NCBI GenBank assembly: GCA_002471225.1
Contig: DKPO01000016.1
Coordinates: forward strand, 130,410-194,409
Direction of reading: 5' to 3'
Length of the DNA stretch: 64,000 bases
Source of the DNA: Porphyromonadaceae bacterium UBA7332
GTDB taxonomy: Bacteria; Bacteroidota; Bacteroidia; Bacteroidales; UBA7332
Under the pieces are notes generated by a model, which saw only the letters and a program-made list of their open reading frames with translations, ran no database searches and was not told where the DNA came from. Position numbers and translations under genes: made by a program. This document shows, in pieces, positions 8,274-16,418 of this stretch. How positions within the stretch are numbered: the stretch's first letter is position 1; each line of letters starts with the position of its first letter.

Positions 8274-10550
8274 ATGGAAGAAATGAAGTTAAATAATCCC
8301 AAAGAAGATGATACGCTCCGGTTCTCCAAACTATGGATTATTGGTATCGTTATTGTAGCTATTTATGGTTTTGGATTACTCCTGACCATTACCTTTAAAG
8401 CTTATGATAATAAACCTCCTATTCCTGATCAGATTGTCAATATTCAGGGTAATCTGCTATTTACAGGTGATGATATCCGGAATGGACAAGCTCTGTTTTT
8501 ACATTATGGACTCATGGACAACGGAAGCATATGGGGGCATGGAGCTTATCTTGGTCCGGACTTTCCAGCATTATATCTGAACCGGACTGCTTTACGCACG
8601 GCTGAGATGGTCAGTCTGGATTTATTGCAAAGTAACTATAATAATATAGATCAAGCAGGTCGGAAGATTGTCGATTCACAGGTTGCAGAGCTCTTAAAGC
8701 AAAACAGATATAACGAATCGGACCATACGTTAACCATGATTCCGTCAGAAGAATTAAGTTATTATGAAGAGCCATTTCTTTGGCGAGAATATTTCAGCAG
8801 CCCCGATAATAACAGCGGGCTAAAAGCAAATCTTATCACAGACGAACAGGAACTAAAACAGATTACTGCTTTTTTTGCATGGGCATCATGGGCATCTGTA
8901 GCTAATCGTCCGGGGGCAGATTACTCCTATACGAACAACTTCCCTTATGATGAACTGGCTGGTAACACACCCAGTACCGATGCATATGTATGGAGTATTG
9001 CCAGTCTGATCTTTTTACTCTGCGGTATTGGTGGCGTATTATTCATTTATGGTCGGAATACAGGTTGGGGATGGCGATCGGGCAATCAGGTTATTCCCGA
9101 TTACAGTCATACGGGCAGCCCTTCATTAAGCCAGAAATCATTGGTTAAATATGTCGCAGTCGTAGCATTATTATTCTTAGGCCAGACATTAGTCGGAGGT
9201 GGTGTTGCACATTTCAGAGCCGATCCGGGTAACTTTTATGGCTTTGATTTAAGCAATGTATTCCCGAGTAGTTTATTACGTACCTGGCATTTGCAATTAG
9301 CTATTTTCTGGATTGCTACAGGATTTGCGGCAGGAGGTTTGTATATTTCACGTATTCTTGGCGGAATTGAGCTAAAAGGCCAGAGAACACTGACAAATTT
9401 GTTATTCGGGGCATTTGCTCTGGTTATTTTCGGCAGTTTGCTGTGTATCTGGGCAGGATTAATGGGATGTTTTGACGATATGACATTCTGGTTAGGTTCA
9501 CAAGGTTGGGAATATCTTGAGTTAGGACGCTTCTGGCAATACTTACTAATAGTCGGTTTGTTTACGTGGTTCTTTATGGTTATCCGAGCTTCAGCACCCG
9601 GATATAAACGCCCGAAAACCAAGACTCTTGTGATCTTTTTCTGGATTGCGGCACTAGGAATTCCTTTATTTTATGTTCCCGCCATATTTTACGATAATAT
9701 GACCAACTTCACGATCGTTGATACGTGGCGATTCTGGATCATACATCTATGGGTAGAAGGGTTCTTCGAACTTTTTGCTACAGTCATGGTGGCTACTATG
9801 TTTATTGAATTAGGTATTGTCAGCCGCAGAACCGGTCTGCTGGTCATATTCCTGGATATCATTCTTATATTCATGGGTGGTATCATAGGAACGGGACATC
9901 ACTGGTATTTCTCGGGACAAACTTCATTTAATATGGCTTTATCCGGATGTTTTTCTGCTCTGGAAGTAGTACCTCTTGTACTGTTAACTCTAGAAGGATA
10001 TTCCTTCATGAAATTACAGGAGTCAAGATCAAATACAGACAGTGGATTCCGTCATAAATGGACTTTACGTTATTTGATGGCTGTTGGATTCTGGAACTTC
10101 CTGGGTGCAGGTGTTTTCGGCTTCTTGATAAATATGCCAATTGTGAGTTATTTTGAGGTGGGTACTTACCTTACTCCTAATCACGGCCACGCGGCCATGT
10201 TCGGCGTATTCGGAATGCTTTCGCTATCCTTGTGCGTATTCATTCTTCGTGAAGTAAGTTCAGATGAAGGCTGGAAGAAAATAGAGAAATACATACGTGT
10301 CGCTTTCTGGGGTTTAAATATTGGTCTGTGTATGATGATCGTCATGAGCTTGCTTCCAAGCGGATTTTTACAAATCCAGGATTCTATTCAGAACGGCTAT
10401 TGGCATGCACGCAGCGCTGACTTTACAGGTAACAAACTCATGACCACACTTGGATGGTTAAGAATGCCCGGCGATCTGGTATTTATTATATTTGGGGCAA
10501 TCCCATTCTTTATCGCTTCCATCAAGGTCTTATTTCGCAAAGACAGATAA
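8274..10550 (+). CDS. norB: Quinol-dependent nitric oxide reductase, single-subunit qNor
   Basis: 758 residues. It reduces two NO to N2O using quinol electrons in the inner membrane. An N-terminal membrane segment (about 20-42) and a soluble cytochrome-c-like extension lacking a CxxCH motif precede the 12-helix NorB core, which is the qNor layout. Haem and iron ligand motifs are visible: 'TWHLQLAIFW' with His339, 'HLWVEGFFELFATVM' with the FeB-site Glu, 'GTGHHWYFSG' with His542-His543, and 'NHGHAAMFGVFGM' with His637 and His639. Met4 is an alternative start. It stands alone with its own terminator. In Bacteroidetes this enzyme usually detoxifies NO rather than supporting full denitrification; no other denitrification gene is nearby. 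Confidence 0.95.
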   Translation: MEEMKLNNPKEDDTLRFSKLWIIGIVIVAIYGFGLLLTITFKAYDNKPPIPDQIVNIQGNLLFTGDDIRNGQALFLHYGLMDNGSIWGHGAYLGPDFPALYLNRTALRTAEMVSLDLLQSNYNNIDQAGRKIVDSQVAELLKQNRYNESDHTLTMIPSEELSYYEEPFLWREYFSSPDNNSGLKANLITDEQELKQITAFFAWASWASVANRPGADYSYTNNFPYDELAGNTPSTDAYVWSIASLIFLLCGIGGVLFIYGRNTGWGWRSGNQVIPDYSHTGSPSLSQKSLVKYVAVVALLFLGQTLVGGGVAHFRADPGNFYGFDLSNVFPSSLLRTWHLQLAIFWIATGFAAGGLYISRILGGIELKGQRTLTNLLFGAFALVIFGSLLCIWAGLMGCFDDMTFWLGSQGWEYLELGRFWQYLLIVGLFTWFFMVIRASAPGYKRPKTKTLVIFFWIAALGIPLFYVPAIFYDNMTNFTIVDTWRFWIIHLWVEGFFELFATVMVATMFIELGIVSRRTGLLVIFLDIILIFMGGIIGTGHHWYFSGQTSFNMALSGCFSALEVVPLVLLTLEGYSFMKLQESRSNTDSGFRHKWTLRYLMAVGFWNFLGAGVFGFLINMPIVSYFEVGTYLTPNHGHAAMFGVFGMLSLSLCVFILREVSSDEGWKKIEKYIRVAFWGLNIGLCMMIVMSLLPSGFLQIQDSIQNGYWHARSADFTGNKLMTTLGWLRMPGDLVFIIFGAIPFFIASIKVLFRKDR

Positions 10551-10628
10551 GGTGAATACGAACAAAGCCTGACCGAGTTCTTCCTGGTTAAAAAAACGGA
10601 TAAACTAAATCGGGATAAACTAAAAAAC

Positions 10629-10675
10629 CAGACAGAGAAAGATTCTTATTGATCTTTCTCTGTCTGTTTTTTTTT
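10629..10675 (+). terminator. Strong intrinsic terminator after norB
   Basis: 15-bp perfect stem (10629-10643 with 10652-10666) followed by nine T. Confidence 0.92.
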
Positions 10676-10724
10676 AATCGGACTGATACATTCTGCATCA
10701 ATCGATTGATATTTAAAACCATTG

Positions 10725-11255
10725 CTATTCTTCCGATTCGGATTTATCTATCCATTTACTGATACGAATAACTTTTCTCAGATTATCCGACACTTTCACC
10801 CCATTGTGATAAAGCTCTTCCTTAATACGCCAGTCATTTTTCTTCTTTTTGACTTCACGATTGAAAGTAAAGGTATCACTCGTTCCATCTTCCCACAAAA
10901 TCCGAAAGGATTCATCTTTAAAATTTAACGCTCCATCAAACTCTCCGATCCGAAGAATATAAATGTTTTCATGTTCCATTCTGGCTTGTTTAAGACCATA
11001 GAACGTAGGGAGATAATAGCGCGTATTATCATCCATAGGCTTGCAGGAATATTCTTTTTCGAGATGAAGACCTTTGATTTTTGTCAGATCCAGAGCATAC
11101 TCATTACGCGGATTGAGCAAATCATTATAATCCTGATCGACGACACTGATCTGAAGTTCGACGGGGGTCATATCCCATTCCATTGATTCTTCTTTGTCGC
11201 ATGCCGTAAGCAGAAGAAAAAGGGATAAAAAAGAAATAAGGTGCTTGTGTTTCAT
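10725..11255 (-). CDS. Small lipoprotein of unknown function
   Basis: 176 residues. Lipoprotein signal with lipobox LLTAC (Cys19) followed by DKEES, a typical export signal to the outer membrane. The rest is charged, with predicted beta content and a lysine-rich segment 'NREVKKKKNDWR' near residue 130. I recognise no family. It is 64 bp downstream of the peroxiredoxin-DsrE gene on the same strand and could be co-transcribed with it, though nothing shows a joint role. Confidence 0.75.
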   Translation of the reverse strand: MKHKHLISFLSLFLLLTACDKEESMEWDMTPVELQISVVDQDYNDLLNPRNEYALDLTKIKGLHLEKEYSCKPMDDNTRYYLPTFYGLKQARMEHENIYILRIGEFDGALNFKDESFRILWEDGTSDTFTFNREVKKKKNDWRIKEELYHNGVKVSDNLRKVIRISKWIDKSESEE

Positions 11256-11319
11256 GTCTTGATATTTATAGGTTTAATGCAAAAATAATTAAATATTTCA
11301 CAAAACCCACTTCTATTCA

Positions 11320-12273
11320 TCAAAACGTAAGCACACGGTATCCCCTTTTGAGGTAATTCGCCAATGGGATACCCATCGGAAGCACTTCGTAGCCTAACTG
11401 TTTCAGCTGATCTGTCACACCGTAGGCATCCGCACAGGCGACACAAGCTTGTATTTTTACGCCATCAGCTTCCATCGAGCGAAGTTTCTCCTGAAGTACT
11501 TTATTCTGCGCTATAAGCTTCGCAGATGGTCCCCAAATCACTAACGTGACGTCAGAAAACCATTGATTCTTTTGTGCTGCATGAGGAAACATAAGCGCTA
11601 CACGTTCGGCAACAAAAGGATCATCACTACTCCATACTAATACAAGTTTTGAATTGTTGCCAGAGTGAACCAGCTGAATTAACTGCAGCATAACTTCATC
11701 GGGATTAGCCCGATGTTTATAATCAGGATTCACATAGGCATAACGTATTATACCCTTTTGATCTATTATGTAGGTAGCAGGAACGGGTAATTCTCCGTCC
11801 ATATTCCCATTATAATTACTCAATCCGAACCCTTTTTCATATGCTTCGAACGTTTGTGGATTCAATTTGAACACCAGATCATACTGACGGGATATATGAT
11901 TATTCGTATCAGAAAGAATCGTAAATGCTATTTCATTTTTCTCAGCTGTAGTAAGTGTCTTATCAGGAAGTTCTGGTGACAGGGCTAAGAATGTAGCACC
12001 CAAATCACTGATTTCATCTGCTTTATCGGCAAACGCTTTTAATGCCAGATTGCAATAAGGACACCATCCTCCGCGATACCAGGTAAGAACGACCGGACCT
12101 TTTTCAAGGAGAGAGTACAAATTTACAGGGTTGCCATGAGAGTCATTCAACGTAAAGTCGGGAGCTTTATCACCGACACGGAGACCTTGCTCTGCAGTTT
12201 GAGCTGAAAGCGACAAAGAAGAGAAAGTTGTCATAAGCACAAGAATTAAAATTTTCAGATTTTTCATTTTCAC
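11320..12273 (-). CDS. Exported peroxiredoxin-like domain fused to a DsrE-like domain
   Basis: 317 residues with a signal peptide (about 1-25, SLSAQ). Residues 30-200 are an AhpC/TSA (peroxiredoxin-like) thioredoxin fold: 'GDKAPDFTL' then 'WYRGGWCPYCN', with Cys71 and Cys74 as a CxxC pair rather than the usual lone peroxidatic Cys. Residues 208-317 form a second domain, 'SKLVLVWSSDDPFVAERV' through 'CVACADAYGVTDQLKQLGY', resembling the DsrE/DsrF sulfur-carrier fold with its own CxxC (Cys277, Cys280). A role in periplasmic thiol or sulfur redox chemistry follows from the two domains; the substrate is unknown. It is divergent from an ECF sigma gene and preceded by a promoter motif shared with the glutathione peroxidase operon. 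Met3 is an alternative start. Confidence 0.82.
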   Translation of the reverse strand: MKMKNLKILILVLMTTFSSLSLSAQTAEQGLRVGDKAPDFTLNDSHGNPVNLYSLLEKGPVVLTWYRGGWCPYCNLALKAFADKADEISDLGATFLALSPELPDKTLTTAEKNEIAFTILSDTNNHISRQYDLVFKLNPQTFEAYEKGFGLSNYNGNMDGELPVPATYIIDQKGIIRYAYVNPDYKHRANPDEVMLQLIQLVHSGNNSKLVLVWSSDDPFVAERVALMFPHAAQKNQWFSDVTLVIWGPSAKLIAQNKVLQEKLRSMEADGVKIQACVACADAYGVTDQLKQLGYEVLPMGIPLANYLKRGYRVLTF

Positions 12274-12328
12274 TTGTCATTTAATGGTAATTTTTTCGTC
12301 AGGATGAACCTGAAACGAAGGCTTTATG

Positions 12329-12361
12329 TATATAGTCGTTAAGAGCGGGCTAATCCTGACA
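12329..12361 (-). promoter_or_regulatory. Putative ECF-sigma promoter of the peroxiredoxin-DsrE gene
   Basis: Minus-strand TGTCAGGATT (12352-12361), a 14-nt spacer, then GACTATATA (12329-12337), 55 bp before the ATG. The same two boxes with a 13-nt spacer recur at 16292-16323 before the glutathione peroxidase gene. They do not resemble the TTG / TAnnTTTG housekeeping pattern. An inverted copy GTCAGGAT lies at 12298-12305 on the plus strand. Confidence 0.65.
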
Positions 12362-12414
12362 GATTTTTGGGAGATTTGAATCTATAGTCGGGAAATATTT
12401 TGTATTATTAAAAC

Positions 12415-12429
12415 CTCAATACTATTGAG
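12415..12429. promoter_or_regulatory. Short palindrome upstream of the ECF sigma gene
   Basis: CTCAATA-C-TATTGAG, a perfect 7-bp inverted repeat around one base, 51 bp before the sigma ATG. Possible operator; function unknown. Confidence 0.35.
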
Positions 12430-12479
12430 TAATAGTCTAATGAAGAATAGAAATGCTAATTATTTAATTCATTGTCTTT

Positions 12480-13040
12480 ATGCACGAACCTAAATCAACG
12501 ATTACAAACAAACAACTGGAAAGCTGGATAAATGAGCATTCTTCCTTTTTATTAAATCGCGCTTATATGCTTTTGTCTGTGAAGGAAGATGCCGAAGATG
12601 TCGTTCAGGAGGTATTTTTATCTGTATACCAGTCTGCTGAATCATTCGAAGGTCGAAGCTCTGTGCGTACCTGGTTAACGGCTGTATTGCATAACAAAAT
12701 TGCTGACCTTTATAAACGTAAGTATAAATCGACACAAACTTCTTTTCAATCAATTTTTGATACGCACGGCGAATGGAAAGAAGAACAAATACCGGTAGAT
12801 TGGGGAGACGAGAACGAGTTAATTAATGATCCGGAATTCAATCATATTTTTGGAGGATGTATCAATAAGCTTCCGACTCAATGGAAAATCATTGTAAGCG
12901 AAGCTTATTTCTCGGAGAAAAAAGCTTCTGATATTTGTGTTTATCTGAATATCACTCAAAGCAATTATTGGAAAATCTTACAACGCAGCCGTATTCAGTT
13001 ACGAAAATGTCTGGATATAAACTGGTTTAAAACTCTATAA
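12480..13040 (+). CDS. ECF-family RNA polymerase sigma factor
   Basis: 186 residues. Region 2 spans about 20-80 ('SVKEDAEDVVQEVFLSVYQS' and 'SSVRTWLTAVLHNKIADLYK'), with the DAEDVVQEVF core-binding signature. Region 4 spans about 127-180 ('LPTQWKIIVSEAYFSEKKAS' then a helix-turn-helix 'NITQSNYWKILQRSRIQLRK'). The linker is long and acidic (about 85-125). The family redirects RNA polymerase to a small stress regulon. The gene is 9 bp before a zinc anti-sigma-type gene and divergent from a redox protein gene, so oxidative or thiol stress is the likely signal (inference). Its target promoters are probably the two shared motifs listed here. Confidence 0.9.
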   Translation: MHEPKSTITNKQLESWINEHSSFLLNRAYMLLSVKEDAEDVVQEVFLSVYQSAESFEGRSSVRTWLTAVLHNKIADLYKRKYKSTQTSFQSIFDTHGEWKEEQIPVDWGDENELINDPEFNHIFGGCINKLPTQWKIIVSEAYFSEKKASDICVYLNITQSNYWKILQRSRIQLRKCLDINWFKTL

Positions 13041-13049
13041 ATAAACAAT

Positions 13050-13343
13050 ATGTATAAAGATATTATCCATTTCTTCGTATTATCTTGTCATAAAGCAACT
13101 TATCTGATGGAAAAACGGATGCATACTAAATTAACTCTGATCGAAAGAATTCAGATCCGAATGCATTTGTCTTTATGCGGCTATTGTAAAGAGTACGAAA
13201 AAGATGCTGTGATCATAGATAAAGCTATACGAAAAATAGCTGCCGGCAAAAAAGCTCATTCGCCTGAAGCGTTTACGAAAGAAGAGATCAGTCAGGTTAA
13301 ACAACGTATCCTTGATCAGATAAGAAATCAGGAGACTAAATGA
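13050..13343 (+). CDS. Small soluble zinc-binding anti-sigma factor (ZAS-like)
   Basis: 97 residues, no membrane segment. Cys13 is followed by 'HLSLCGYC' with His39, Cys43 and Cys46, the H-x3-C-x2-C zinc centre of ZAS anti-sigma factors, in a helical N-terminal domain; the last 40 residues are basic and helical. In redox-sensing ZAS proteins such as RsrA, oxidation of these cysteines expels zinc and frees the sigma factor. That this one senses thiol oxidation in the cytoplasm is inference from the motif, the lack of a membrane helix and the neighbouring redox genes. It directly follows the sigma gene in an operon. Confidence 0.82.
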   Translation: MYKDIIHFFVLSCHKATYLMEKRMHTKLTLIERIQIRMHLSLCGYCKEYEKDAVIIDKAIRKIAAGKKAHSPEAFTKEEISQVKQRILDQIRNQETK

Positions 13344-13407
13344 TCGGTCTTTCTTATTGAATAAATCGGAATATATTATCTTTCAAACGATAAATCAGAT
13401 AATACAC

Positions 13408-13438
13408 AAAGGATCAACTAATTCAGTTGATCCTTTTT
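13408..13438. terminator. Bidirectional terminator after the anti-sigma gene
   Basis: 12-bp perfect stem (13408-13419 with 13425-13436), 5-nt loop, T-run on the plus strand, A-rich on the left; separates convergent genes. Confidence 0.8.
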
Positions 13439-13499
13439 AATGAGAGTTACACCTGAGTCGTACTGATATAAATCAGAAGACAGGTTATATAGGATTAGG

Positions 13500-14849
13500 T
13501 TAATTATTTTCTCCTGTTGATAAATCGATTGTTATCGCATTATCTGCAGGATTCAGGTCTGTCCATAAACCTAAAGCTGCCTCTTTAAGGAAATCGCCCA
13601 TGCCCGGAGCTATCAGGTTAGCAGCAAAGGCAAATGATTTGATTTTCGAAAGCTCTTCGTCACTAATTTGTTCATCTCCTTTATAGTGAGCAATAATCGC
13701 GTTTGAAGCAAGAGGTTTGATCAGCGCAGCAATATTATCCGGCAAAGGCAATATACTGGTAATAATACCACCAATCCCCTCTTCAACATAGGACTGAGCA
13801 TACTGAGGGAAATTTTGTCCGCCTAAATCGTAATTGATACTTTGTATATTTTTAGACTCAATCTTTGCTTGTTTAGCATTCAGATTGACTATACGATAAG
13901 GACATGGATAGGTTACTGTCGAACCCGTTTCAATATCATATACAAAACCGGATTCACTTTCGTGTTTCACGATATCTTGTGCATGGAAATGCCCTGTAAA
14001 AACAAGCTGAATACCTAATCCGGCAAATTCATTGGCATAAGCAGACCAATCCTCAATAAGATACTCTCCCATCAGTTTCTCCTGCATATTCCAGTGTTCT
14101 ACAAGCCCATGATGCATCATGGCAATCATTCTCACACCTTTTTCTTTTGCATCTTTAGCTTGCTTGCGAATAAACTCCATCGTCTCCGGCTTGATAGCAC
14201 CTGCTGTCACGCAAATATCATTCTCAAAACTATTCTGCGTGTATAAACAGGCATCAATACCTAAAATACGCAGATTCTTAAAGGGCTCTGCAACATAAGT
14301 AAGAGAAGCTTCATCTTTAGCAATGGTTTTACCATATCCATAATTCGCATAGATGGACTGAAACTCTTCTTTAGTTACACTTTTGACGCGTTGTTTGCTA
14401 TCGCCATTAAATGATACTGCATGCGGATTATTTATATCATGGTTGCCGGGTACAACAAAAATTTGTGCACCTTTTTCTTTCAACTTTTGTAGATACTGAT
14501 TGGCAAATAACTGATGTGATACCTCTGCCCCATCTTTAGTAAGATCTCCCGGAATCAAGATAATATCCGGATTTTCGGCAGTAACTTCTTTGATCAGGGC
14601 GTCAAGAATAGCGCCTGACTCTTTGAGCATTTTGCGGTCATGGCTAATGTAGTCTTCAAAAGCCTGTCCTTCGGATACAAGCAATGAGGGTGCCATCAGG
14701 TGGGTATCGGAAAAGACAACCATTTTAATGTTTTCCTTTTCGGCTAATGGTTTTTCACCTTCAGGTAATTCTGTTAGTGTTTCGTTACTACAAGCTGTAA
14801 TAAGCAGTAAACTTGAAAATGCAATAAATGAATGCTTTATAAAACTCAT
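13500..14849 (-). CDS. Calcineurin-like metallophosphoesterase lipoprotein
   Basis: Start set at the ATG at 14849 because it begins a proper lipoprotein signal (MSFIKHSF to LLITAC, Cys19); an upstream in-frame ATG at 14879 would add ten residues. The metallophosphoesterase motifs appear in order: 'VFSDTHL', 'IPGDLTKDG', 'VPGNHDINN', 'MMHHGLVEH' and 'FTGHFHAQD', giving the D-x-H, GD, GNH and GHxH dimetal site. It should hydrolyse a phosphate ester in the periplasm or on the outer membrane; the substrate is unknown. It is leftward and downstream of the glutathione peroxidase/TlpA pair, but a terminator and its own -7 element (TATCTTTG, 14882-14889 minus strand) suggest separate transcription. 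Confidence 0.88.
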   Translation of the reverse strand: MSFIKHSFIAFSSLLLITACSNETLTELPEGEKPLAEKENIKMVVFSDTHLMAPSLLVSEGQAFEDYISHDRKMLKESGAILDALIKEVTAENPDIILIPGDLTKDGAEVSHQLFANQYLQKLKEKGAQIFVVPGNHDINNPHAVSFNGDSKQRVKSVTKEEFQSIYANYGYGKTIAKDEASLTYVAEPFKNLRILGIDACLYTQNSFENDICVTAGAIKPETMEFIRKQAKDAKEKGVRMIAMMHHGLVEHWNMQEKLMGEYLIEDWSAYANEFAGLGIQLVFTGHFHAQDIVKHESESGFVYDIETGSTVTYPCPYRIVNLNAKQAKIESKNIQSINYDLGGQNFPQYAQSYVEEGIGGIITSILPLPDNIAALIKPLASNAIIAHYKGDEQISDEELSKIKSFAFAANLIAPGMGDFLKEAALGLWTDLNPADNAITIDLSTGENN

Positions 14850-15033
14850 CGTTTGAAATTTTATTTGTTTTTTATACACCGCAAAGATAAATGAGCATTA
14901 TTTCAGTTAATTTAAAAACAAACTACAAACAGATGTTATATTCATTAAGTATATAAGTCATCCGTACAAAATCAGCTGTTCAGGGAGATATACTGATTGA
15001 ACCGGTTTTCTGAATTACTAATCATTACATAAT

Positions 15034-15073
15034 AATAAAAAACGGAGTCGCAGATTTATGCCTGCAACTCCGT
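15034..15073 (-). terminator. Terminator of the peroxidase/TlpA operon
   Basis: 12-bp stem (15042-15053 with 15062-15073, one G-U pair) followed on the minus strand by a U-run. Confidence 0.82.
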
Positions 15074-15122
15074 CATCGACTACATTGGTCTATAGAAAAA
15101 AACAACCTACTCTATGAACGAT

Positions 15123-15614
15123 TTATCTGATCGTCTCTGCCAGAATTTTATCCAGCTCTTTTGCCTGAAAACCTTTGGCAACAATATTCCCTTCGGGATC
15201 TACCAATACAAAGAATGGGATAGAGTTAAACGAATATAGTTTTGTCACACTCGCACCTTCATCATTCGTGCGTACTTGAGGCCAGTTCAATTCTTTACTT
15301 TTAACCGCTTTCTCCCATGCTGCCTGGTTTTTATCCAGTGATACTCCTAAGATTTCGAATCCTTTTGATTTATATTTTGAATAAGCTTCTTTCAAAAAAG
15401 GTACTGCTGCATGACAAGGAGGACACCAGGATGCCCAAAAATCAATCAGGACATATTTACCTTTAAAGTCTGCCAATCCGACTTTTTTATTTGTGCCTAA
15501 CTCATTATACGAAAATTCCGGTGCTTTTACTGTCTGAGCGTTTAAGTCTCCTGCGTGGAGTGCTGCTATAAGAATAAGAGCAAGCACGCCTAAAATTCTT
15601 TTCATTGTTTTCAT
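15123..15614 (-). CDS. Periplasmic TlpA/ResA-type thioredoxin
   Basis: 163 residues with a signal peptide (about 1-27, ending NAQ). Thioredoxin fold with 'DFWASWCPPCHAAVPF', redox pair Cys64-Cys67, and a cis-Pro in 'NSIPFFVLVDPEG'. It is a thiol-disulfide reductase for periplasmic partners. It lies 31 bp after the glutathione peroxidase gene, so the two form an operon in which this protein may reduce the peroxidase; that partnership is inferred. Close to minimal length for TlpA, with no DUF4369 extension. Confidence 0.88.
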   Translation of the reverse strand: MKTMKRILGVLALILIAALHAGDLNAQTVKAPEFSYNELGTNKKVGLADFKGKYVLIDFWASWCPPCHAAVPFLKEAYSKYKSKGFEILGVSLDKNQAAWEKAVKSKELNWPQVRTNDEGASVTKLYSFNSIPFFVLVDPEGNIVAKGFQAKELDKILAETIR

Positions 15615-15645
15615 TGGGTTATTCTATTTATAAGTGCATAAAAAG

Positions 15646-16248
15646 TTATTTGCCTGTAATCCATTCTATAATAACCGGATCATCGGGACGAGTCTTAGGA
15701 GAAATTACCTTATAGATTGATCCGTCAGAATTAATCAGATATTTCTGAAAATTCCACGCTACCTCTGAATCCTCTTTACCATTTAAACTTTTTGAAGTCA
15801 GCCACTCGTATAACGGAGCTTTACCTTGCCCTTTTACTTTAATCTTAGACATCATTGGAAATGATACACCAAAGTTAAGTGTACAGAATAATTTAATTTC
15901 TTCATTAGAGCCTGATTCCTGTTCTTTAAAATCGTTAGACGGGAAAGCTATAATCTCAAAGCCTTTATCCTTATACTGCTCATAAATGGCTTGTAATTGT
16001 TCATATTGAGGTGTTAGTCCACATGCCGAAGCTACATTAACAACCATGACCTTCTTTCCCTTTAATGTCGCTAAATCAAAAACATCTCCATCGATGGTTT
16101 CTACTTTGTAATCATATATTGATTTAACGCTTCCCTGTGCCCGCAGACTAAACGCTGTCAATAGAGATAGGATCAACAATGTAAATAAACTTCTTTTTGT
16201 TACGAATGATAATAAAACAGATCTGTTCATAAGTCTTATAATTTTCAT
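15646..16248 (-). CDS. Exported glutathione peroxidase-family thiol peroxidase
   Basis: 200 residues, signal-type N-terminus (about 1-38, FSLRAQ). GPx motifs: 'NVASACGLTPQYEQL' with peroxidatic Cys76, 'FPSNDFKEQESG' near 102-113, and 'AWNFQKYL' with Trp165-Asn166. The catalytic Gln of classical GPx is replaced by Asp106, leaving Cys-Trp-Asn. Cys-GPx enzymes of bacteria usually use thioredoxin rather than glutathione, which fits the TlpA gene immediately downstream. Expression is likely driven by the ECF-type promoter at 16292-16323. Met7 is an alternative start. Confidence 0.87.
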   Translation of the reverse strand: MKIIRLMNRSVLLSFVTKRSLFTLLILSLLTAFSLRAQGSVKSIYDYKVETIDGDVFDLATLKGKKVMVVNVASACGLTPQYEQLQAIYEQYKDKGFEIIAFPSNDFKEQESGSNEEIKLFCTLNFGVSFPMMSKIKVKGQGKAPLYEWLTSKSLNGKEDSEVAWNFQKYLINSDGSIYKVISPKTRPDDPVIIEWITGK

Positions 16249-16291
16249 TAGTTAGTGATCACGTACCGGAAACTGATTCCGGTGATTTATT

Positions 16292-16323
16292 TATATAGTC
16301 TGCCAAGAATATAAATCCTGACA
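16292..16323 (-). promoter_or_regulatory. Putative ECF-sigma promoter of the peroxidase/TlpA operon
   Basis: Minus-strand TGTCAGGATT (16314-16323), a 13-nt spacer, then GACTATATA (16292-16300), 43 bp before the ATG. Both boxes are identical to those at 12329-12361. Confidence 0.65.
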
Positions 16324-16342
16324 AAAGAATCCGATTTTTTTT

Positions 16343-16378
16343 AAAAAAAGAGAGGGGACCCATCCGGGCTCCCTCTCT
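16343..16378 (-). terminator. Terminator after carbonic anhydrase
   Basis: GC-rich hairpin AGAGAGGG / CCCTCTCT with inner CCC/GGG pairs, followed on the minus strand by seven T. It isolates the ECF promoter 20 bp further on. Confidence 0.82.
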
Positions 16379-16418
16379 CTACGATAAAACATAACTCACA
16401 TACTCTATTTTAATAGAG

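Noticed and set aside
12381..12390. Third copy of the ECF -10-like box (CGACTATAG on the minus strand)
   Set aside because: No TGTCAGG-like box lies 13-14 bp upstream.
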